The notes below the pieces were generated by a model. That model was not told the DNA's origin. It saw nothing but the letters and a program-made list of their open reading frames with translations, and ran no database searches. This document shows positions 13,376 to 16,618 of a stretch of 16,618 bases of DNA, piece by piece. A program made the translations under genes and the position numbers. The DNA comes from Gp6-AA40 sp032156805 (GTDB lineage Bacteria > Acidobacteriota > Vicinamibacteria > Vicinamibacterales > UBA2999): assembly GCA_032156805.1 (NCBI GenBank), contig JALDXQ010000163.1, positions 1 to 16,618 of the forward strand, given 5' to 3'. Position 1 is the stretch's first letter. Each line of letters opens with the position of its first letter.

Positions 13376-16618
<3,243 letters not shown>

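Overview
The window is high-GC bacterial chromosome. The most likely source is an Acidobacteriota member, probably of the Vicinamibacteria type. This is inferred from a PadR regulator paired with an 'acidobacterial duplicated orphan permease' (ADOP) gene, a BshC bacillithiol-synthesis protein, an hrcA-grpE-dnaJ-prmA heat-shock cluster, and spacers filled with 7-bp-period repeats. No rRNA, complete tRNA, CRISPR array, phage or insertion sequence was found.

Layout. (1) 1-2560 is accessory. It holds the start of a DUF4136-like secreted protein running off the left edge, a HXXEE-family membrane protein between two copies of a 32-bp palindrome, a possible WYL-domain remnant, and a toxin-first type II toxin-antitoxin pair with its own operator-like promoter. 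(2) 2560-2960 is gene-free and carries three tRNA T-arm-like motifs but no complete tRNA. (3) 2960-5171 is a padR-ADOP pair. The regulator looks intact and has a strong promoter with an overlapping inverted repeat, but the permease is a pseudogene with an internal deletion and a frameshift. (4) 5247-5350 is a 24-bp tandem repeat. (5) 5355-9845 is a minus-strand cluster xdhC, hrcA, grpE, dnaJ, prmA with tight spacing and a 4-bp grpE/dnaJ overlap; dnaK is absent from its usual place. (6) 9873-10358 is a small, probably membrane-bound protein gene lying between heptad repeats in opposite orientations. (7) 10364-12049 is bshC on the minus strand, divergent from carA-carB on the plus strand. carB runs to the right edge and lacks only its extreme C-terminus or stop.

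How the genes fit together. HrcA, GrpE and DnaJ belong to the DnaK chaperone system; HrcA represses heat-shock genes and GrpE and DnaJ are DnaK's partners. PrmA modifies ribosomal protein L11 and often travels with dnaJ. XdhC supports molybdenum hydroxylase maturation, but no such enzyme is encoded here. BshC completes bacillithiol. CarAB makes carbamoyl phosphate for pyrimidines and arginine. The right half is ordinary housekeeping; the left 5 kb shows gene decay and repeat insertion. I found no convincing new multi-gene system. The most informative unusual signals are the palindromes, the decayed permease under an intact regulator, the padR operator, and the heptad-repeat spacers.
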